Part shown: piece by piece, positions 63,282 to 64,000 of the stretch
How positions within the stretch are numbered: position 1 is the first letter of the stretch
Layout: the number at the start of each line of letters is the position of its first letter
Origin: Rhodobacterales bacterium
Lineage (GTDB): Bacteria; Pseudomonadota; Alphaproteobacteria; Rhodobacterales; Rhodobacteraceae
Reading direction: 5' to 3'
Assembly (NCBI GenBank): GCA_025362795.1
Contig: JANYFE010000030.1
Coordinates: forward strand, 1 to 64,000
DNA length: 64,000 bases
Program-made: the position numbers and the translations under genes
The notes under the pieces: model-generated
What the model was told of the DNA's origin: nothing
Databases searched by the model: none
What the model saw: only the letters and a program-made list of their open reading frames with translations

Positions 63282-63300
63282 GAGGGCAGGTTGGGCAGGC

Positions 63301-63624
63301 ATGACGATCAAATTCTCTGCCGGGGAGCAAGCGCCGGCTGACGTGCTGGCGACCACGGAAAGCGCCTTGCAAGACGCTACGGAACGGTTGTCCCGGCTGA
63401 TCGACAGGATCAGGGCCGGGCACTTTCAGGATGCAAAACTGGCCCCCGAGACAGTCAAGGAACTGAACCGGGCGCTGCAAGTGGTGATTATAGGGAAACG
63501 CGATGCTGAACTCCTCCGCAAGCATGTTACCGGGACTGTCGGAGCCCGCGCGCTCGACTTTCACGCCGCGCGGGATGAGATCGGGCGCAGGCTGGCTCGC
63601 CTCCGCGACGCAGAGCCAGGTTGA
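63301..63624 (+). CDS. Gene transfer agent protein g1 (small-terminase-like)
   Basis: 107 residues, mostly helical and charged (TTESALQDATERLSRLIDRI; TVKELNRALQVVIIGKRDAE). In Rhodobacter-type gene transfer agents the first gene is a short protein acting as small terminase, followed by the large terminase; this order is seen here. No catalytic residues are expected. It overlaps the terminase frame by 122 bases, as is usual for such compact phage-derived clusters. Confidence 0.75.
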   Translation: MTIKFSAGEQAPADVLATTESALQDATERLSRLIDRIRAGHFQDAKLAPETVKELNRALQVVIIGKRDAELLRKHVTGTVGARALDFHAARDEIGRRLARLRDAEPG

Positions 63625-64000
63625 CGAATTTCTGGCGGGGCTGAGCGAGAACGCCCTGCTGGCGTTGCCGTGGATGTTCGAATTCTGGGCCCTGCCGCAT
63701 CAGTTGCCGCCCGATGGGGCGTGGAAAACCTGGGTGATCATGGGGGGGCGCGGCGCGGGGAAAACCCGGGCCGGGGCGGAATGGGTCAGATCGGAGGTCG
63801 AGGGCGCGGGGCCGGGCGATCCGGGCACGGCGCGGCGGGTCGCTTTGGTGGGCGAGACGGTCGATCAGGTCCGCGACGTGATGATTTTCGGCGAGAGCGG
63901 GATACTGGCCTGTTCGCCGCCCGACCGGATGCCGGAGTGGCAGGCGGGGCGCAAACAACTGGTCTGGCCCAACGGTGCGGTGGCGCAGGTGTTTTCGGCG
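63503..64000 (+). CDS. Gene transfer agent large terminase, N-terminal part (cut by window end)
   Basis: The frame is open from the ATG at 63503 (AGGGA ahead) to the window end, 166 residues. ALLALPWMFEFWALPHQLPP followed by GGRGAGKTRAGAEWVR holds Walker A, the packaging ATPase motif. It resembles gene g2 of the Rhodobacter capsulatus gene transfer agent, which packages host DNA into phage-like particles. The nuclease half lies outside the window. A second ATG at 63524 is possible. Confidence 0.88.
   Translation, partial: MLNSSASMLPGLSEPARSTFTPRGMRSGAGWLASATQSQVDEFLAGLSENALLALPWMFEFWALPHQLPPDGAWKTWVIMGGRGAGKTRAGAEWVRSEVEGAGPGDPGTARRVALVGETVDQVRDVMIFGESGILACSPPDRMPEWQAGRKQLVWPNGAVAQVFSA

Overview
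The window looks like the chromosome of a Rhodobacteraceae (Rhodobacterales, Alphaproteobacteria). It is GC-rich, and several features fit that group: DUF2852/RDD/bpt neighbours, a DksA with a degenerate zinc finger, the DMSP lyase DddP, two TTAA-N7-TTAA (CtrA-type) sites, and a fab cluster running into mltG and the first two genes of an RcGTA-type gene transfer agent at the right edge. No CRISPR array, rRNA gene or replication origin was seen.

Layout. 1-600: the end of an IS3-family element that has cut off a cyclopropane-fatty-acid-synthase-like gene. 500-3010: ilvN and ilvB on the minus strand, preceded by a leader peptide and attenuator-type terminator. 3365-8880: DUF2852, RDD, bpt, VOC, glnE and a small conserved ORF. 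8877-12095: VOC, then eda and edd (Entner-Doudoroff), with an 18-bp LacI-type palindrome in front of edd. 12375-20045: a lipoprotein, rlmI plus a PIN gene, dedA, a VWA/MoxR group and a DUF2927 lipoprotein. 20215-25048: dksA, a flavin monooxygenase, a small membrane protein and acnA. 25299-30404: DUF1223, an LpxL-like acyltransferase, a DMT transporter, an isolated fliG and purB.

30690-37340 is accessory-like: small exported proteins, dddP beside a decayed RibD/DHFR-type pseudogene and a DUF3445 gene, two proline-rich proteins of unknown role, a trypsin-like protease and the decayed tail of an RTX-like gene. 37399-39248 is glnB-glnA; glnE, encoded at 5.8-8.6 kb, modifies their product, so three parts of nitrogen control are in view. 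39420-41123: nnr, whose reading frame contains a REP-type palindrome and a stretch of foreign-looking composition, followed by a second REP pair. 41207-45229: a Hint-domain protein, tRNA-Leu(TAG), tig, a nuclease-like hypothetical and a DMT transporter. 45483-47089: a frameshifted RTX gene. 47214-48564: rplI, rpsR and rpsF.

49285-63100 is the fatty-acid cluster fabD, fabG, acpP, fabF, then mltG. It is interrupted by lysE plus DUF2726, and by a 7.5-kb block (two ureohydrolases and a TetR-controlled RND efflux system). That block is bounded by two near-identical direct copies of an interspersed element, with a diverged third copy behind dksA. 63101-64000: a CtrA-type site, a promoter, a terminator in the leader and the start of the gene transfer agent cluster (g1 and the partial large terminase).
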